From Corynebacterium xerosis NBRC 16721 = ATCC 373 (GTDB lineage: Bacteria; Actinomycetota; Actinomycetes; Mycobacteriales; Mycobacteriaceae): a stretch of DNA of 64,000 nt. Shown one piece after another: positions 8,904-18,260 of the stretch. The notes under the pieces are model-generated. The model searched no databases. It was given only the letters and a program-made list of their open reading frames with translations, and had not been told where the DNA came from. A program made the position numbers and the translations under genes. Within the stretch, counting starts at the first letter, position 1; the number at the start of each line of letters is the position of its first letter. The stretch covers positions 434,001-498,000 of the forward strand of contig NZ_BCRD01000001.1 of NCBI RefSeq assembly GCF_001552415.1, written 5' to 3'.

Positions 8904-10178
8904 TCACCGGACCCGCACCCGCACCGCATCGCGCCGGCGGAGGATGCCGCGGCACCGGGTCATCGCATCGGCCCGCGCCCGCCCGTACGCGGCCAGCACC
9001 TCGGCGACGAACCGGTCGCGGCCCAGCGCGCCCGCGCTCCTGCGCGCCGCGATGGATCGCGAGCGCCGCAGGTCGGCGTCGGAAAGCAAGGCGGTCATCG
9101 CCGCAACGAAGTCGTCGGCGCCGGTGTATCGGTGCCCGTTGATCCCGTCGACGACGACGCCCGCGAACGCCTCATCGGCGGGGCACACCACCGGCACGCC
9201 CGACGCCAGCGACTCCAGGCAGGTCAGGCCCTGCGTCTCGCTGCGCGACGACGTCAGGAACACGTCGCCCAGCCCGTAATACCGGGGCACCTCGTCGGCG
9301 GGCACCGCGCCGGTCATGTGCACGCGGTCGCCGACACCGAGCTTGCCGACGTGGTCGCGGACGTTCCCGGCATCCGGGCCATCGCCCACGATGAGCCACT
9401 GCCACGGGACGTCCAGCCGCGCCAGCAACGCCAGCGACTCGCGGAGGTTTTTCTCCGCGGCGATGCGGCCGACGGTCAGGACCGTCGGGACGCCGGGGGA
9501 GAGGCCGACGGCGGCCGCGAGATCCCGGGAGGCGGAGCCGGACGTCGAATTGGGCGCGGGGCCGGCGGCGTCGGCAAGCACATCGGGGCGGAAACGCCCC
9601 AGGTCCACGCCCGTGCCGATGACGTCGACCGGGCACCCCACCCCATAGTCCCGCAGCACCGACGCCACCTTGCCCGTCGGCGCGATGATGCGGTCGGGGC
9701 GGTTCATCACGTGCCGCGTGCACGACCGCACCAGCGCCCGTCCGATGCGCTCGCTCGGGCAGAAATAGTGCGTGTAGTCGGCGTACAGCGTGTGGTACGT
9801 GTGCACGAGCGCGGCGCCGGTGCTCCGCGCGATGGCCCGCGCCCACAGGAACGCCGAAAACTCCGTGTGGCTGTGCACCACGTCCGGCGCCCACTCCGCG
9901 ACGAGCCGCAGGACGCGCCGCCCGATCATCTGGCCAATCCGCGCGTGCGGGTACACCGCACCCGCGCTCACCGACGGCAACCGGTACACGTGGCCATCGA
10001 AGGACGTGCCGAGCCCCTCCCCGAACGTGAGCACCCGAACGTCGTGGCCCGCGTCGCGGAGGCCGTCCGCGAGGTCGACAATCGACCTGACCACGCCATT
10101 CACCGTCGGCGCGTAGCAGTCGGTGAGCATCAGGATGCGGCTTTTCGACCAGCCGGATCCGGCGGCGGCAATATGCAT
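8904..10178 (-). CDS. GT4 family glycosyltransferase
   Basis: A GT-B-fold retaining glycosyltransferase of the group 1 (GT4) type, 424 residues from ATG 10178. The N-terminal acceptor domain begins ILMLTDCYAPTVNGVVRSI. The donor site shows VLTVGRIAAEKNL and the E-x7-E pair in SETQGLTCLE. It resembles the mannosyltransferases of actinobacterial glycolipid synthesis such as MgtA/PimC-like enzymes, but acceptor and sugar cannot be fixed. An in-frame GTG at 10229 would add 17 residues with no better ribosome-binding site. The C-terminus is arginine-rich. No neighbour clarifies its role. Confidence 0.8.
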   Translation of the reverse strand: MHIAAAGSGWSKSRILMLTDCYAPTVNGVVRSIVDLADGLRDAGHDVRVLTFGEGLGTSFDGHVYRLPSVSAGAVYPHARIGQMIGRRVLRLVAEWAPDVVHSHTEFSAFLWARAIARSTGAALVHTYHTLYADYTHYFCPSERIGRALVRSCTRHVMNRPDRIIAPTGKVASVLRDYGVGCPVDVIGTGVDLGRFRPDVLADAAGPAPNSTSGSASRDLAAAVGLSPGVPTVLTVGRIAAEKNLRESLALLARLDVPWQWLIVGDGPDAGNVRDHVGKLGVGDRVHMTGAVPADEVPRYYGLGDVFLTSSRSETQGLTCLESLASGVPVVCPADEAFAGVVVDGINGHRYTGADDFVAAMTALLSDADLRRSRSIAARRSAGALGRDRFVAEVLAAYGRARADAMTRCRGILRRRDAVRVRVR

Positions 10179-10293
10179 GCACCGATTGTGGGCCACCCGC
10201 GCCGCCCTGTCCTCGTGAGCGATCTTCACCGGAGCCGCAGGTGGGGGAGGGACTTCTCCCCGGGTGGAACGGGCACGGGACGCTTGCCGACGG

Positions 10294-11187
10294 TCAGTCC
10301 CGGATGTCGAAGTCCTCGATGGGCTTCGGCCCCGAGATCACGCGCCGCGTCACCTGCAGGATTCCGTCCTCGTTGGGGTCGACGCGCCACCGGACCAGCG
10401 CCACGGTGCCGCCGACGATTTCCAGCGCCGTGATGTGCGACGGGTAGACGCAACTGCCGGCGTTGAAGTACGGCAAGTCACCGTCGCGCGGGAACTTCTC
10501 CCAGTGCGTGTGGCCGCAGATAAGCGCCACCCGGTTCTTTCGGATCCACTTGACGTAGTTGCGCTCCACCTTGTGCCGCTTGTACGAGTTCGCGACGGGG
10601 CTCGTCGGGCTGTGGAAGCCGAGCCTGTGCATGTACTTCCAGAAAACCCGCAACCAGAAGCGGTTGAAGCGCCACGCCTGGTCATTCGGCAGGTCCCCCT
10701 GGTGGCCGTGGACGAGCAGGAGCTCCTGGCCGGTGCCACCCCGGCGGAACAGCACCGCCTCGACCGGCACGAGCCCATCGAAGAACTCCCTGTCCTCGCC
10801 GGTGCCGGGATGCTCGGTGCGCCACAGATGCTCGCGCACGAACCCCGGATTCTGGAGCATGACGTCGTGGTTGCCCCACATCCGGATCAGCCGGCCGGCG
10901 CGGTGGAACTTGAGATGGCGTTCCCACACGGCCCGGTTGGCGCGGATGATGTGCTTGTAGTCGTACTCCCACAACTCGTCACCGTCGCCGGCCTCGACGT
11001 AGGTGAAGCCCTCATTCCAGTAGTGGTCGAGCGCGGCGGTGTAGGAGTTCTTGTTCTTCAGGAATTCGTCCGACTTCGACCCGTCCCCGCGATGGCAATC
11101 GCTCATGATGACGTACCGCGTCCCGTCATCGATGGGCTTGATGCGAGCACCTCGGTACGCCTCCGTGAGGCGCTGCATGGTCTTCAA
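10294..11187 (-). CDS. Calcineurin-like metallophosphoesterase, copy 1
   Basis: A 297-residue metal-dependent phosphoesterase with all five blocks of the calcineurin-like fold: SDCHRGDG (DxH), EAGDGDE, MWGNHD, HGHQGD and CGHTHWEK. TTG 11187 (TTGAAGACCATG) is chosen because GGAG lies eight bases upstream and the second copy has the same arrangement; the ATG nine bases on is the alternative. It lies 139 bp downstream of a glutamine synthetase and has a near-identical paralogue at 14700-15593 in the same context. The substrate is unknown. Confidence 0.82.
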   Translation of the reverse strand: MKTMQRLTEAYRGARIKPIDDGTRYVIMSDCHRGDGSKSDEFLKNKNSYTAALDHYWNEGFTYVEAGDGDELWEYDYKHIIRANRAVWERHLKFHRAGRLIRMWGNHDVMLQNPGFVREHLWRTEHPGTGEDREFFDGLVPVEAVLFRRGGTGQELLLVHGHQGDLPNDQAWRFNRFWLRVFWKYMHRLGFHSPTSPVANSYKRHKVERNYVKWIRKNRVALICGHTHWEKFPRDGDLPYFNAGSCVYPSHITALEIVGGTVALVRWRVDPNEDGILQVTRRVISGPKPIEDFDIRD

Positions 11188-11270
11188 CGGGATCACTCCA
11201 AAAAGAAATCTGCTCTCCCAACCGAGCATAGAGCCGACCGGAGATGGCTTCACCGCAAAAGCTTCACGAC

Positions 11271-11307
11271 GACGCCCCGCCCGGCCGGATGGCCGAAGCG
11301 GGGCGTC
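11271..11307 (-). terminator. Terminator after glutamine synthetase copy 1
   Basis: GACGCCCCGC (11271-11280) pairs with 11298-11307, with an inner GGCC/GGCC stem. On the minus strand a CTTTTG stretch follows. Both sides carry GCTTNNCGACG copies (11261-11271, 11304-11314). It separates the glutamine synthetase from the phosphoesterase, so the latter is read through or has its own promoter. Confidence 0.6.
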
Positions 11308-11326
11308 GGAAAGCGACTGGCGGCGC

Positions 11327-12763
11327 CTAGCAGTCGTAGTACATCTCGAACTCCTGCGGCGTGGGGCGCAGGCGGACGGGCTCGATTTCGTTTTCGTACT
11401 TGTAGGCGATGTACGTCTCGATGAGGTCCTCGGTGAACACGTCGCCCTCGAGGAGGAACTCGTGGTCGTTGCGCAGCGCCTCCAGCGCGGCCTCCAGGGA
11501 GGTCGGCGCCTGCGGGATGTCGGCGGCCTCCTCCGGGGGAAGCTCGTAGAGGTCCTTGTCCACGGGGGCATGGGGCTCGATGCGGTTCTTGATGCCGTCC
11601 AGGCCGGCCATCATCATCGCCGAGAACGCCAGGTAGGGGTTGCCCGACGGGTCCGGGGCGCGGAACTCGATGCGCTTGGCCTTCGGGTTGGAGCCGGTGA
11701 TCGGGATGCGGACCGCAGCGGAGCGGTTGCGCTGCGAGTACACCAGGTTGATCGGGGCCTCGAAGCCCTTGACCAGGCGGTGGTACGAGTTCAGGGTCGG
11801 ATTGGTGAAGGCGAGCACCGCGCCGGCGTGCTTGAGGATGCCGCCGATGTAGAACCGGGCGATGTCGGACAGGCCCGCGTAGCCGGCCTCGTCGTGGAAC
11901 AGCGGCTTGCCGTCCTTCCACAGCGACTGGTGGCAGTGCATGCCGGAGCCGTTGTCGCCGGACAGCGGCTTGGGCATGAAGGTCACGGACTTGTTGTTGC
12001 GCCAGGCCGTGGACTTGATGATGTACTTGAAGCTCTGGATGTCGTCGGCGGCGTGGAGCAGCGTGTTGAACTTGTAGTTGATCTCCTGCTGGCCGCCGGT
12101 GCCGACCTCATGGTGGGCGCGCTCCAGGTCGAAGCCGGCCTGCTCCAGGTTGAGGCACATTTCGTCGCGCAGGTCCTGGTAGTGGTCGTACGGTGCGACG
12201 GGGAAGTAGCCGCCCTTCATGCGGGTCTTGTAGCCCAGGTTCGGCGTCCCGTCGGGGTTGTTCTCCTTGCCGCGGTTCCACCAGCCCTCGACGGAGTCGA
12301 CCTCGTAGAAGCCGGCGTTCATCTCGGTGGAGTAGCGGACCTTGTCGAAGATGTAGAACTCCGCCTCGGCTCCGAAGAAGCAGGTGTCGGCGATGCCGGT
12401 GGACTGCAGGTACTCCTCGGCCTTGCGGGCGATGTTGCGGGGGTCGCGGGAGAACGGCTCGAGGGTGAAGGGGTCGTTGACGAAGAACTTGATGTTCAGC
12501 GTCTTGGCCTTGCGGAAGGGATCGAGGGTCGCGGTCGCCAGGTCGGGCAGCAGCGCCATGTCGGACTCGTCGATGGTGGTGAACCCTCGGACGGACGAAC
12601 CGTCGAAGGCCAGGCCCTCGGCAGCGGCATCCTCGTCGAAGGCCGACGCCGGGATGGTGAAGTGCTGCTCGATGCCGGGGACATCGGTGAAGCGGACGTC
12701 GATGAACTCGACGCCTTCGTCCTCGATGTACTTGATGACCTGGTCGGGGGAGGTGAAGCCCAC
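11327..12763 (-). CDS. glnA: Glutamine synthetase type I, copy 1
   Basis: A 478-residue type I-beta glutamine synthetase that makes glutamine from glutamate, ammonia and ATP in the cytoplasm as a dodecamer. All hallmarks are intact: [41 protein letters not shown] flap, [32 protein letters not shown], and the adenylylation tyrosine in [15 protein letters not shown]. The start is GTG 12763: GAGGAG is five bases upstream and the length then equals that of the two paralogues. It is nearly identical over long stretches to the copy at 15729, and both are followed by a phosphoesterase gene. This copy is divergent from alkB. Confidence 0.92.
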   Translation of the reverse strand: MGFTSPDQVIKYIEDEGVEFIDVRFTDVPGIEQHFTIPASAFDEDAAAEGLAFDGSSVRGFTTIDESDMALLPDLATATLDPFRKAKTLNIKFFVNDPFTLEPFSRDPRNIARKAEEYLQSTGIADTCFFGAEAEFYIFDKVRYSTEMNAGFYEVDSVEGWWNRGKENNPDGTPNLGYKTRMKGGYFPVAPYDHYQDLRDEMCLNLEQAGFDLERAHHEVGTGGQQEINYKFNTLLHAADDIQSFKYIIKSTAWRNNKSVTFMPKPLSGDNGSGMHCHQSLWKDGKPLFHDEAGYAGLSDIARFYIGGILKHAGAVLAFTNPTLNSYHRLVKGFEAPINLVYSQRNRSAAVRIPITGSNPKAKRIEFRAPDPSGNPYLAFSAMMMAGLDGIKNRIEPHAPVDKDLYELPPEEAADIPQAPTSLEAALEALRNDHEFLLEGDVFTEDLIETYIAYKYENEIEPVRLRPTPQEFEMYYDC

Positions 12764-12955
12764 GGTGACTCCTCGATTGGACTGTCGGGGAATGTGCGGG
12801 CGAGGCGCCGGGACGTCCCGGCCCTCGCTATCTGACGAAAACGAAATTATGGGACCGAGGTTTCGCATCCCGTTCCTGCGTGTTTCGCGCATGTAACACC
12901 TGTTGTGAGCTGCGCCACTGTCATAACCGTGGTGTTTCGGGCCTACGATCGGACC

Positions 12956-13705
12956 ATGCCCACGCTTTTCGACGCCCACCCGGATCCCCGACCCGACGCG
13001 GTCATCGCGCCGGGCGCGGTGTGGCTGCCGGGGTTCCTGGATCTGCGGCAGCAGGCGTGGCTGGCCGATCGTTTCCGCGAGTGGGCCGCCGGCCCCGTGC
13101 CCGCCCGCGCCGCCGCCATCCACGGCAAACCGATGAGCGTGCGCACCGTGTGCCTGGGCTGGCATTGGCGGCCGTACGAGTACACGCGCACCGCGATCGA
13201 CGTCAACGGCAACCCCGTCCTGCCGTTTCCCGACTGGATGGTGCGCCTGGGCCGCTCGGCCGTCGAGGCGGCGGCGACGGTGGAGGAGACCGCGGCGGGC
13301 TCCACGCTGCTTCGCGGGACCGCGGCGGACGGTGGGGGCGCGGGGCCGTCGTCAAGCGGAATCCCCGGGCCCACGCAGAGCTACACCCCGGATGCCGCGC
13401 TGGCCAACTGGTACGACGCCGACGCGCGGATGGGCATGCACCAGGACCGCGACGAGGTCAGCCGCGCGCCCGTGGTGAGCCTGTCCATCGGCGACGCGTG
13501 CACGTTCCGCTTCGGCAACTCCGACAACCGCAATCGCCCGTACCGGGACGTGGTGCTCGAGTCCGGTGACGCGTTCGTATTCGGCGGCGCGTCGCGCCTG
13601 GCGTACCACGGGGTCACGGCCGTGCACGCGGGTACGGCGCCCGCCGGCTGCGGGCTGGGGGCGGGGCGCATCAACATCACGCTGCGCGAGACTGGCCTGG
13701 GGTAG
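12956..13705 (+). CDS. alkB: AlkB-type 2-oxoglutarate/Fe(II)-dependent dioxygenase
   Basis: A 249-residue AlkB-family dioxygenase, predicted to repair 1-methyladenine and 3-methylcytosine by oxidative demethylation. The iron site HxD is in MGMHQDRDE, the distal histidine in YHGV, and the 2-oxoglutarate motif RxNxTxR near the C-terminus is [23 protein letters not shown] is the usual substrate-side signature. A Gly/Ser-rich insert at about residues 124-140 carries a copy of the recurrent GCTTGACGACG motif (13347-13357), so it may be a recent insertion in a loop. It is monocistronic. Confidence 0.85.
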   Translation: MPTLFDAHPDPRPDAVIAPGAVWLPGFLDLRQQAWLADRFREWAAGPVPARAAAIHGKPMSVRTVCLGWHWRPYEYTRTAIDVNGNPVLPFPDWMVRLGRSAVEAAATVEETAAGSTLLRGTAADGGGAGPSSSGIPGPTQSYTPDAALANWYDADARMGMHQDRDEVSRAPVVSLSIGDACTFRFGNSDNRNRPYRDVVLESGDAFVFGGASRLAYHGVTAVHAGTAPAGCGLGAGRINITLRETGLG

Positions 13706-13751
13706 GGCGCTTTACGACGCCCACGTGGCGCGGAAAGGCGCGGGAGCGGCG

Positions 13752-14618
13752 TCAGCGGCGCACGTACCGTGCGCGGGCGATGCTGTACAGGCCGTAGAGG
13801 GCCACGCCGACGCCGACGACGATGAGCATGACCGAGCCCGCGGGCTGCTGGCCCAGTGTGCGCAGCGCGGAGTCGAGGCCGGCGGCCTTTTCGGGATCAT
13901 TGGTGATGGCCGCCATGGCGATGAGCACGCCCAGGATACCGAACGCGATGCCGCGGGCGATGTAGCCGACGACGCCCGCGGTGACGATGGCCGACCCGAC
14001 GTGGCCGGATTCGGCGCCGGCCTCGAGGTCCTCCTTGAAGCCCCGGCTGGCGCCCTTCCAAATGCTGTACAAGCCGACGCCGAGGACCACCACGCCGGCG
14101 GCGACGACGAGCGCCACGCCCATCGGCTGTTCCAGGACCTTCGCCGTGACGTCCGTGGCCGTCTCACCGTCGGAGGAGGAACCGCCGCGGGCGAACGTCG
14201 ACGTGGTGACGGCCAGCGACGTGTAGACCAGCGCCAGGACCAGGCTCTTCGCCTTGTCCTTGGCTTCCTCCTCGACGAAGATGCCGATCAGCCGCCACAG
14301 GGCGAGTCCGGCCAGGCCCGCCACCGCGACCCACAGCAGGATTTTGCCGCCCGGGGCCTGGGCGATCTCGGCCAGCGCGCCGGAGTTCGACGCCTCCTCG
14401 CCGCCGCTGTCGCCGGTGGCGATGCGGATGGCGAACCAGCCGATGATCAGGTGCAGCAGACCCGTGACCACGTAGCCGGCGCGCGCCAGCATGGTCAGCG
14501 CCGGATGATCGGCGGTCTTGTTCGCCCCGTGGTCGATTTTCCGCTTCGCCTGCCGGCCGTGGGACTTCGCCTGTCGGCCGAGGGATGCGCCCGTGCTTTT
14601 CGCGTTCATGAACGCCAT
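13752..14618 (-). CDS. DUF1206 membrane protein
   Basis: A 288-residue membrane protein made of three tandem two-helix DUF1206 repeats (starting near LARAGYVVTGLLHL, LEQPMGVALVVAAG and GVVGYIARGIAFG), with a basic N-terminal tail. Start ATG 14618 is favoured; 14609 is equally possible. The frame is open to 14678. Function unknown. It lies between the two glutamine synthetase cassettes. Confidence 0.75.
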   Translation of the reverse strand: MAFMNAKSTGASLGRQAKSHGRQAKRKIDHGANKTADHPALTMLARAGYVVTGLLHLIIGWFAIRIATGDSGGEEASNSGALAEIAQAPGGKILLWVAVAGLAGLALWRLIGIFVEEEAKDKAKSLVLALVYTSLAVTTSTFARGGSSSDGETATDVTAKVLEQPMGVALVVAAGVVVLGVGLYSIWKGASRGFKEDLEAGAESGHVGSAIVTAGVVGYIARGIAFGILGVLIAMAAITNDPEKAAGLDSALRTLGQQPAGSVMLIVVGVGVALYGLYSIARARYVRR

Positions 14619-14699
14619 TATCCCATTGCGGGAAACAAAAAGACACGTGCCCCGCGGGTCGTCGCCAAGCCGTGACAAACGGCCGATTTCGGGCCGGGG

Positions 14700-15593
14700 T
14701 CAGTTCCGGATGTCGAAGTCCGCGATGGGCGCCGGGCCGGAGATCACGCGCCGCGTGACCTGCAGGATGCCGTCGTCGTTCGGGTCGACGCGCCACCGCA
14801 CCAGCGCCACGGTGCCGCCGACGATCTCCAGCGCGGTGATGTGCGACGGGTAGACGCAACTGCCGGCGTTGAAATACGGCATGTCACCGTCGCCCGGGAA
14901 CTTCTCCCAGTGGGTGTGGCCGCAGATGAGTGCCTTGCGGTTCTTGCGGATCCACTTGACGTAATTGCGCTCCACCTTGTGCCGCTTGTACGAGTTGGCG
15001 ACGGGGCTCGTCGGGCTGTTGAACCCGAGCCGGTGCATGTACTTCCAGAAAAACCGCACCATCAGGCGATTGAAACGCCAAATCTGATCGTTCGGCAGGT
15101 CACCCTGGTGGCCGTGGACCAGAAGGATCTCCTGGCCGGTGTCGTCCCGGCGGAACACCACGGCCTCGACGGGCACGAGTCCGGCGAAGAACGGCCCGGC
15201 CACGCCGGTGCCGGGATGCTCCGTGTTCCAGAGGTGCTCGCGCACGAAGCCGGAATCCTGCAGAACGACGTCGTGGTTGCCCCACATCCGGATCAGCCGG
15301 CCGGCGCGGTGGAACTTCAGCTGACGCTCCCACACGGCGCGATTGGCGCGGATGATGTGCTTGTAGTCGTATTCCCAGAGTTCATCGCCGTCGCCGGCTT
15401 CGACGTAGGTGAATCCCTCGTTCCAGTAATGGTCGAGGGCGGCGGTGTAGGAGTTCTTGTTCTTCAGGAATTCGTCCGCCTTCGACCCGTCGCCGCGGTG
15501 GCAGTCGCTCATGATGACGTACCGCGACTCGTCGTCGATGTTCTCGACGCGGGCGCCCCGGTACGCCTCGCTGAGGCGTTGCATGGTCTTCAA
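14700..15593 (-). CDS. Calcineurin-like metallophosphoesterase, copy 2
   Basis: A paralogue of the product of 10294-11187, with the same length and the same five metal-binding blocks (SDCHRGDG, EAGDGDE, MWGNHD, HGHQGD, CGHTHWEK). The likely start is TTG 15593, with GGGGTGA upstream, as in copy 1. The two proteins differ by scattered substitutions, for example in the stretch after RGAR and around the FVREHLW helix, but not at metal ligands. It lies 135 bp downstream of glnA, mirroring copy 1. Both copies look functional. Confidence 0.82.
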   Translation of the reverse strand: MKTMQRLSEAYRGARVENIDDESRYVIMSDCHRGDGSKADEFLKNKNSYTAALDHYWNEGFTYVEAGDGDELWEYDYKHIIRANRAVWERQLKFHRAGRLIRMWGNHDVVLQDSGFVREHLWNTEHPGTGVAGPFFAGLVPVEAVVFRRDDTGQEILLVHGHQGDLPNDQIWRFNRLMVRFFWKYMHRLGFNSPTSPVANSYKRHKVERNYVKWIRKNRKALICGHTHWEKFPGDGDMPYFNAGSCVYPSHITALEIVGGTVALVRWRVDPNDDGILQVTRRVISGPAPIADFDIRN

Positions 15594-15665
15594 CGGAAAT
15601 CACCCCATCAAAATAGGCTTTCGGCATCGAGCATAGATCCGACTGGAGGCGGCTTCACGACGAAA

Positions 15666-15702
15666 ACCGCCCCGCCCGGCCAGAAGGCCGAAACGGGGCG
15701 GT
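15666..15702 (-). terminator. Terminator after glutamine synthetase copy 2
   Basis: ACCGCCCCG (15666-15674) pairs with 15694-15702 around an inner CGGCC-AGAA-GGCCG stem, followed on the minus strand by GGTTTTCG. It occupies the same position and is flanked by the same kind of GCTTNNCGACG copies (15652-15662, 15706-15716) as the terminator of copy 1. Confidence 0.6.
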
Positions 15703-15728
15703 GATCGTCGAAAAGCCGGGAGCGGAAC

Positions 15729-17165
15729 CTAGCAGTCGTAGTACATCTCGAACTCCTGCGGCGTCGGACGCAGGCGGACGGGCTCGATCTCGGTGGTGTA
15801 CTTGTAATCGATGTACGTCTGGATCAGGTCCTCGGTGAACACGTCGCCCTCGAGCAGGAACTCGTGGTCGTCGCGCAGGGCCTGCAGGGACGCCTCCAGC
15901 GAGGTCGGCGCCTGCGGGATGTCGGCGGCCTCCTCCGGCGGCAGCTCGTAGAGGTCCTTGTCCACCGGGGCGTGCGGCTCGATGCGGTTCTTGATGCCGT
16001 CCAGGCCGGCCATCATCATCGCGGCGAAGCCCAGGTACGGGTTGCCCGACGGGTCCGGGGCGCGGAACTCGACGCGCTTGGCCTTCGGGTTCGAGCCGGT
16101 GATCGGGATGCGCACGGCCGCCGAACGGTTGCGCTGCGAGTACACCAGGTTGATCGGCGCCTCGAAGCCCTTGACCAGGCGGTGGTACGAGTTCAGCGTC
16201 GGGTTGGTGAACGCCAGCACCGCGCCGGCGTGCTCCAGGATGCCGCCGATGAAGTAGCGCGCCATGTCGGACAGGCCGCCGTAGCCGGACTCGTCGAAGA
16301 ACAGCGGCTTGCCGTCCTTCCACAGCGACATGTGGGCGTGCATGCCCGAGCCGTTGTCGTCCGCCAGCGGCTTGGGCATGAAGGTCACGGACTTGCCGTT
16401 GCGCCACGCGACGTTCTTGATGATGTACTTGAAGCTCTGCAGGTCATCGGCCGCATGCAGCATGGAGTTGAACTTGTAGTTGATCTCCTGCTGGCCGCCG
16501 GTGCCGACCTCGTGGTGCTGGCGCTCCAGCTCGAAGCCCGCGTCCGCCAGGTGCTTGCACATCTCGTCGCGCAGATCCTGGTAGTGGTCGTACGGCGCGA
16601 CGGGGAAGTAGCCGCCCTTCATGCGGGTCTTGTAGCCCAGGTTCGGGGAGCCGTCCGGGTTCTCGTCCTTGCCGCGGTTCCACCAGCCCTCGACGGAGTC
16701 GACCTCGTAGTAGCCGGCGTGGGCGTCGGTGCGGAACTTCACGGAATCGAAGATGTAGAACTCCGCCTCCGCGCCGAAGAAGCACGTGTCCGCGATGCCG
16801 GTGGACTGCAGGTACTCCTCGGCCTTGCGCGCGATGTTGCGCGGATCACGGGAGAACGGCTCCAGCGTGAACGGGTCATGGACGAAGAACTTGATGTTCA
16901 GCGTCTTGGCCTTGCGGAACGGGTCGATCTTCGCGGTGCCCAGGTCCGGCAGGAGGGTCATGTCGGACTCGTCGATGGTGGTGAAACCGCGGATCGACGA
17001 ACCGTCGAACGCCAGTCCCTCGGCGGCGGCGTCCTCGTCGAAGGCCGAAGCCGGGATGGTGAAGTGCTGCTCGGTTCCCGGGACGTCGGTGAAGCGGACG
17101 TCGACGAACTCGATGCCCTCCTCCTCGATGTACTTGACGACCTCGGCGGGGGAGGTGAAGCTCAT
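15729..17165 (-). CDS. glnA: Glutamine synthetase type I, copy 2 (syntenic glnA)
   Basis: A 478-residue type I-beta glutamine synthetase with every catalytic landmark intact, including [14 protein letters not shown] and the adenylylation tyrosine in [10 protein letters not shown]. The ATG at 17165 follows AAGGAG. This copy sits beside the RDD and DUF4191 genes as mycobacterial glnA1 does, so by position it is the ancestral glnA. In some variable segments copy 1 looks closer to C. glutamicum GlnA (for example RYSTEMN), so which is the main assimilatory enzyme is not clear. I saw no convincing AmtR-type CTAT-N6-ATAG box upstream. Confidence 0.93.
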   Translation of the reverse strand: MSFTSPAEVVKYIEEEGIEFVDVRFTDVPGTEQHFTIPASAFDEDAAAEGLAFDGSSIRGFTTIDESDMTLLPDLGTAKIDPFRKAKTLNIKFFVHDPFTLEPFSRDPRNIARKAEEYLQSTGIADTCFFGAEAEFYIFDSVKFRTDAHAGYYEVDSVEGWWNRGKDENPDGSPNLGYKTRMKGGYFPVAPYDHYQDLRDEMCKHLADAGFELERQHHEVGTGGQQEINYKFNSMLHAADDLQSFKYIIKNVAWRNGKSVTFMPKPLADDNGSGMHAHMSLWKDGKPLFFDESGYGGLSDMARYFIGGILEHAGAVLAFTNPTLNSYHRLVKGFEAPINLVYSQRNRSAAVRIPITGSNPKAKRVEFRAPDPSGNPYLGFAAMMMAGLDGIKNRIEPHAPVDKDLYELPPEEAADIPQAPTSLEASLQALRDDHEFLLEGDVFTEDLIQTYIDYKYTTEIEPVRLRPTPQEFEMYYDC

Positions 17166-17310
17166 GTGCGACTCCTTACGTGGCGAATGTCGTAATCCAC
17201 TTTAACGAAATTCCCCCGCGCCGTTTACGCCCCGCCCACGTAACGCGCGCCACACGGGCCGTTTCGGGCCGGGTCGCGATGCGGGGAGGGGTTTCGCGGT
17301 GGCCCGGCTT

Positions 17311-17353
17311 TTTTGCTTGACGACGAATCGGCCGACGCTCGTCGCAAAGCAAA
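17311..17353. repeat. Facing pair of GCTTKRCGACG motifs upstream of the RDD gene
   Basis: TTTTGCTTGACGACGA (17311-17326) faces TCGTCGCAAAGCAAA (17339-17353), giving a 15 bp imperfect hairpin with the two mismatches at the NN positions. It lies 22 bp before the RDD start. A TACACT hexamer (17361-17366) directly after it could be a -10 box. Confidence 0.6.
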
Positions 17354-17374
17354 GGGCCGCTACACTGTGGCCCC

Positions 17375-17893
17375 ATGGCCGACAAGAGCAATTGGCTCGA
17401 AGGACCCCAGGTCCCCGGGCAATTCGACGACCCCGACAACCTTTCCTCGTACCCCGGGCAGAACCTCGGGCTGAACCAATCGGGGGAGGGGTCACAGGCG
17501 TCGCTGCTGCGGCGCGTGGGCGGCATCCTGATCGACTGGGTGGTGAGCATGTTCCTCACCGCCGCCGTCTACCCGTTCGCGGGCCCCAGCGATGAGCAGC
17601 TCGAGCAGTTCGGCGACCCGTTCATCGCGTGGCAGTCGTTCACCGCGACCTGGACCCTGCTGATCTTCCTGGTCGTGGGCACGGTGTCGGTGTGGTTGTT
17701 CGGCCGCACCCCGGGCCAGGCGATGCTGGGCATGGGCGTCGCCCGCGTCGACGTCCCCGGCACCCGCGTCGGTCTGTGGCGCTCGTTCCTGCGTTCCTTC
17801 CTGACCCTGCTGCTTCTGCCGCCGGCGATCCAGGATTCGGACCTGCGCGGCATGCACGACCGCGCCACCGGCACCGCCGTCGTCCGCGGTTAG
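17375..17893 (+). CDS. RDD family membrane protein
   Basis: A 172-residue protein with an N-terminal soluble tail of about 40 residues, then the RDD domain: RRVGGILIDWVVS contains the Arg-Asp pair, two to three membrane segments follow, and GRTPGQAMLGMGVARVD is the typical loop. A homologue lies next to glnA1 in mycobacteria (Rv2219A), and the pairing with glnA is kept here, divergently. Function unknown. Confidence 0.82.
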   Translation: MADKSNWLEGPQVPGQFDDPDNLSSYPGQNLGLNQSGEGSQASLLRRVGGILIDWVVSMFLTAAVYPFAGPSDEQLEQFGDPFIAWQSFTATWTLLIFLVVGTVSVWLFGRTPGQAMLGMGVARVDVPGTRVGLWRSFLRSFLTLLLLPPAIQDSDLRGMHDRATGTAVVRG

Positions 17894-18260
17894 CGGAAAC
17901 CGGTCCCACGGAAGCGGGCCCAGGATTCGGGCTCCAGGATCCGGGCGTCCTCTCGTGGGGCCTCCCGCCGTGGGGGCCTCTGAATGGGCACCGGCCCGGT
18001 GACAACGGAAAACCGCCGTCGCACCCCTTTCCAGGGGCGACGGCGGTTTCGTTTTGCCGTGATCCGTAAACCGGGGCGGTCGGCGGGCCCCTGGGGTGCG
18101 GCCCTCACGTGATCTCCGGCGGCCGGGGCGTGCAACCGGGGTGCAGATGAGGCGAAGCCCACGTTCCGGCCACCCCGCATGAGGGGAGCCCCGGGGATTG
18201 CTGCGGGAACACGGGCGCCGTTGGATCAATCTCGGTGGGGCTGCGCCGGCACGGGCGCAG
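17894..18260. other. Gap between convergent RDD and AspT-type genes
   Basis: A 367 bp convergent gap. It contains one strong terminator (18010-18049) and otherwise GC-rich sequence in which I see no gene. Confidence 0.5.
18010..18049. terminator. Terminator for the RDD gene
   Basis: AAACCGCCGTCG pairs with CGACGGCGGTTT, with an inner CCCCT-TTCC-AGGGG stem, followed on the plus strand by CGTTTTG. The run of A before the left arm allows use in the opposite direction as well. Confidence 0.75.

Noticed and set aside
12764-12955. AmtR or GlnR nitrogen-control boxes upstream of the glutamine synthetase genes
   Set aside because: A CTAT near 12829 has no matching ATAG at the right spacing, and GTAAC-like strings here and near 17236 lack the second half-site.
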